From an uncultured Collinsella sp. (lineage in GTDB: Bacteria; Actinomycetota; Coriobacteriia; Coriobacteriales; Coriobacteriaceae), in the NCBI GenBank assembly GCA_937896835.1, contig CALBOJ010000029.1, positions 1 to 24,780 on the forward strand: DNA of 24,780 nt, read 5' to 3'. How positions within the stretch are numbered: position 1 is the first letter of the stretch; the number at the start of each line of letters is the position of its first letter. The notes below the pieces were generated by a model. It saw only the letters and a program-made list of their open reading frames with translations, was not told the DNA's origin and did no database searches. Positions 22,758 through 24,780 of this stretch are shown piece by piece. Both the position numbers and the translations under genes were made by a program.

Positions 22758-24107
22758 GTGCCAAAAAAGACAGAGAGCACGGGTACTGGGCTGGAATCCT
22801 ACGTTGCAAAGCTCATGGGCAACGGCTCAAACAGGACTTCGGTAACCGAGGACGAGATTCAGGTCGCCCTGAAGGATATCGATGTTTCTGACGAGCAGCT
22901 CACCGCGGTGTATTCCGCGCTGCGCAACAGCGGCATCCAGATTATCTCCGCGAGCGGTAACGACGACGCGCCCATGGACGTCGACGATGACGATAACGAT
23001 ACCGATACCGACGATTTCGATGATGACGACGAGCACGATTCCGGCTCGCTCGACGATCACGAGCTCAAGATGGCCCGTCAGGCCGATGCCGAGATGGGTT
23101 CTTCCAAGAGCAAGAAGAAGCGCACCGTGCGCACGTCCCGTTCACGCTCCCGCGTGCGTGGCATCGATGCCTCCACGGTGATGCTGACCGGCGATCCGGT
23201 TCGTATGTACCTCAAAGAGATCGGCAAGGTCGACCTGCTGACCGCTTCCGAAGAGGTCGATCTGGCTATGAAGATCGAGGCCGGTCTTGAGGCCACCGAG
23301 AAGCTCGAGGCTGCCGATGCCGGTGAGCTCGAGCTCACGCGTGCCGAGATGCGTCGTCTTACGCGCATTGAGAACGTCGGCCTCGAAGCTAAGCAGGCAC
23401 TCATCAGCGCAAACCTGCGTCTGGTCGTCTCCATCGCCAAGCGCTATGTCGGCCGCGGCATGCTGTTCCTTGACCTGATCCAGGAGGGCAACCTCGGTCT
23501 GATTCGCGCCGTCGAGAAGTTCGACTACCAGAAGGGCTTCAAGTTCTCCACGTACGCCACGTGGTGGATCCGTCAGGCCATTACGCGCGCTATCGCCGAC
23601 CAGGCCCGTACCATCCGTATTCCCGTGCATATGGTCGAGACTATCAACAAGCTCGTCCGCGTGCAGCGCCAGCTCCTTCAGGACCTGGGTCGCGACCCGA
23701 CCCCCGAGGAGATCGGTGCCGAGATGGACATGAGCGCCGACCGCGTCCGCGAGATCCAGAAGATCTCGCAGGAGCCCGTGTCGCTCGAGACCCCCATCGG
23801 CGAGGAAGAGGATTCCCAGCTGGGCGACTTCATCGAGGACTCCCAGGCAATCGTTCCGCCCGATGCCGCCAGCTTCTCCATGCTGCAGGAGCAGCTCACT
23901 CAGGTGCTCGACTCGCTTGCCGATCGTGAGCGCAAGGTTATCGAGCTGCGCTTTGGCCTTGTCGACGGACATCCCCGTACGCTCGAGGAAGTCGGCCGCG
24001 AGTTTGGCGTCACGCGCGAGCGTATCCGCCAGATCGAGTCCAAGACCTTGGCCAAGCTCCGCCACCCCAGCCGTTCGAGCAAGCTGAAGGACTATATCGA
24101 AAGCTAG
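22758..24107 (+). CDS. rpoD: Primary RNA polymerase sigma factor (RpoD/SigA)
   Basis: The primary sigma factor has 449 residues. I choose GTG 22758, five bases after AAGGGAG; an in-frame ATG at 22743 would place that ribosome site inside the gene. Region 1.1-like helices (about 15-60) are followed by a strongly acidic patch (about 73-95, mostly Asp) and a basic stretch with KSKKKRTVRTSRSRSRVRG. Region 1.2 is DPVRMYLKEIGKVDLLTASE. Region 2 has ANLRLVVSIAKRYVGRGMLF, FDYQKGFKFSTYATWWIRQA and the -10-binding helix. Region 3 is RDPTPEEIGAEMDMSADRVR. Region 4.2 is RTLEEVGREFGVTRERIRQI. The protein recognises TTGACA/TATAAT promoters. Confidence 0.96.
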   Translation: MPKKTESTGTGLESYVAKLMGNGSNRTSVTEDEIQVALKDIDVSDEQLTAVYSALRNSGIQIISASGNDDAPMDVDDDDNDTDTDDFDDDDEHDSGSLDDHELKMARQADAEMGSSKSKKKRTVRTSRSRSRVRGIDASTVMLTGDPVRMYLKEIGKVDLLTASEEVDLAMKIEAGLEATEKLEAADAGELELTRAEMRRLTRIENVGLEAKQALISANLRLVVSIAKRYVGRGMLFLDLIQEGNLGLIRAVEKFDYQKGFKFSTYATWWIRQAITRAIADQARTIRIPVHMVETINKLVRVQRQLLQDLGRDPTPEEIGAEMDMSADRVREIQKISQEPVSLETPIGEEEDSQLGDFIEDSQAIVPPDAASFSMLQEQLTQVLDSLADRERKVIELRFGLVDGHPRTLEEVGREFGVTRERIRQIESKTLAKLRHPSRSSKLKDYIES

Positions 24108-24117
24108 TCAAGCAAGA

Positions 24118-24155
24118 AGCGCCCTCAAGCACATCCGCCTGGGGGGCGCTTTCAT
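24118..24155 (+). terminator. Terminator after rpoD
   Basis: AAGCGCCC (24118-24125) pairs with GGGCGCTT (24145-24152) around a 19-base loop and is followed by TCATG. The stem is strong but the T-run is short. Its place 10 bases after the rpoD stop makes it the likely end of the operon. Confidence 0.65.
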
Positions 24156-24160
24156 GTAGT

Positions 24161-24735
24161 CATTGGGTGTTCCTATAGTTTTGTCAACCGTCGGGGCTAC
24201 TCCCTGTAGGGCACCCGGTCGCGCATCACGGCGTATATCGCCCTGAGCCGCTTCCTCGCGACGGCCTTGAGCGCCCGCCCGTGACCCATTCCCCGCGCCC
24301 TGCAGGCCCGGTAGTACTCGCCGTAGCGCCCCGAGGACCTCACCAGGCTGTTGCACGAGAAGATCAGCAGGGACTTGAGCCTCGCGTCGCCGCGCCTGGA
24401 CGCCCTGACCGACCTCACCGACGTGCCGGAGCTCCTCACCCTCGGGGCTATGCCGCAGTACGAGGCCAGGTGGTCGTGGTCCGGGAACCTCGCGATGTCG
24501 ACCGATACCGCGAGCTGCGCCGCCGTCCTCGGCCCGATGCCGGGCACGGTGAGCAGGCACGCGTAGGTCTCGTCGCCCTCGAGCAGCCCCGCCGTCTCGG
24601 CCTCGAGGGCCCCGGCCTCGTCGAGGGCCTCCGATATCCGGGCGGCAAGGAACCTGACCTGCCTGTTCTCGGCCTCGACGAGCGCCGGCGGCGGCGCGGT
24701 CGAGGTGGCCGCGGCCTCCCCGGCGTGTATTCCGT
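24161..24735 (-). mobile_element. IS110-family insertion sequence remnant
   Basis: The GC-rich segment carries the C-terminal half of an IS110 transposase read right to left. Its 3' non-coding edge probably lies between 24161 and 24196. The left end, with the RuvC-like domain, is missing: base composition changes near 24,725 to an AT-richer stretch. I could not identify end sequences or target duplications; IS110 elements usually lack terminal inverted repeats. Confidence 0.65.
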
Positions 24736-24775
24736 AACATCTAAATCGACAAAAACGGCAGCATACAGTCGACAC
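24197..24775 (-). pseudogene. IS110-family transposase, C-terminal fragment
   Basis: The frame codes for up to 192 residues, but resemblance to IS110 transposases begins only after about residue 25 from the GTG at 24775. The C-terminal Transposase_20 domain reads LLTVPGIGPRTAAQLAVSVD, DHLASYCGIAPRVRSSGTSV, then RASRRGDARLKSLLIFSC and GRALKAVARKRLRAIYAVMR. It includes the serine-containing segment that joins the N-terminal DEDD site to form the active centre. That DEDD domain is absent. The first residues (MSTVCCRFCRFRCYG) are Cys-rich and unlike any transposase I know, so they are probably non-coding sequence fused by deletion or by another insertion. The frame is open to the window edge, so a longer gene cannot be fully excluded. 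Arg codons AGG and very high GC differ from neighbouring genes. Confidence 0.75.
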
Positions 24776-24780
24776 TTCCC

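Noticed and set aside
1..24780. CRISPR array, tRNA or rRNA genes, prophage genes
   Set aside because: No spaced direct repeats, no cloverleaf with a T-loop GGTTCRA, no rRNA motifs and no phage structural genes were found by eye.

Overview
The window is a high-GC bacterial chromosome segment, most likely from a Coriobacteriia gut actinobacterium close to Collinsella. This rests on gene content, codon use (GC-rich third positions, GTG/TTG starts) and recalled protein resemblance; no 16S or other marker is present, so the genus is an inference.

Region 1 (2-5211, + strand) is the downstream half of an exopolysaccharide-type operon. It starts inside a PelF-like GT4 glycosyltransferase and continues with PelG, a CotH-kinase lipoprotein, a VTC-domain (polyphosphate polymerase-like) protein and a DUF4956 membrane protein. 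The genes overlap or nearly touch, which points to one transcript. The coupling of Pel export genes to a CotH/VTC/DUF4956 module is the best candidate for an under-described system here.

Region 2 (5324-8962) is mixed. A shortened Cys/Met-metabolism PLP-fold protein lacks the Schiff-base lysine at its expected position. A short ModE-type winged-helix regulator on the minus strand converges on it. Divergent from that regulator is an IMP dehydrogenase of the unusual type known from Tritrichomonas foetus. Three long imperfect palindromes (about 6331-6493, 8592-8697 and 8821-8939) occupy the gaps; they resemble neither simple terminators nor riboswitch families I can name.

Region 3 (8963-12216) has leuS, preceded by a long-hairpin leader and followed by a bidirectional terminator, and a convergent small lipoprotein gene.

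Region 4 (12480-24152) is an information-processing supercluster: promoter and leader terminator, then rimP-nusA-infB-rbfA-nrnA-truB-ribF-dnaG, then rpoD after a 110-base gap. Several junctions overlap by 4-8 bases. The classical nusA/infB operon therefore runs directly into the dnaG-rpoD macromolecular-synthesis pair. No ylxR, rpsO or rpsU lies at the usual places, and NusA carries an extra C-terminal Cys/His motif.

Region 5 (24160-24780) holds the 3' part of an IS110-family transposase on the minus strand, with very high GC. It appears to be broken at its N-terminal side near 24,725.

I saw no tRNA, rRNA or CRISPR array. All domain and family calls come from reading the sequence and remembered family motifs, without database searches.
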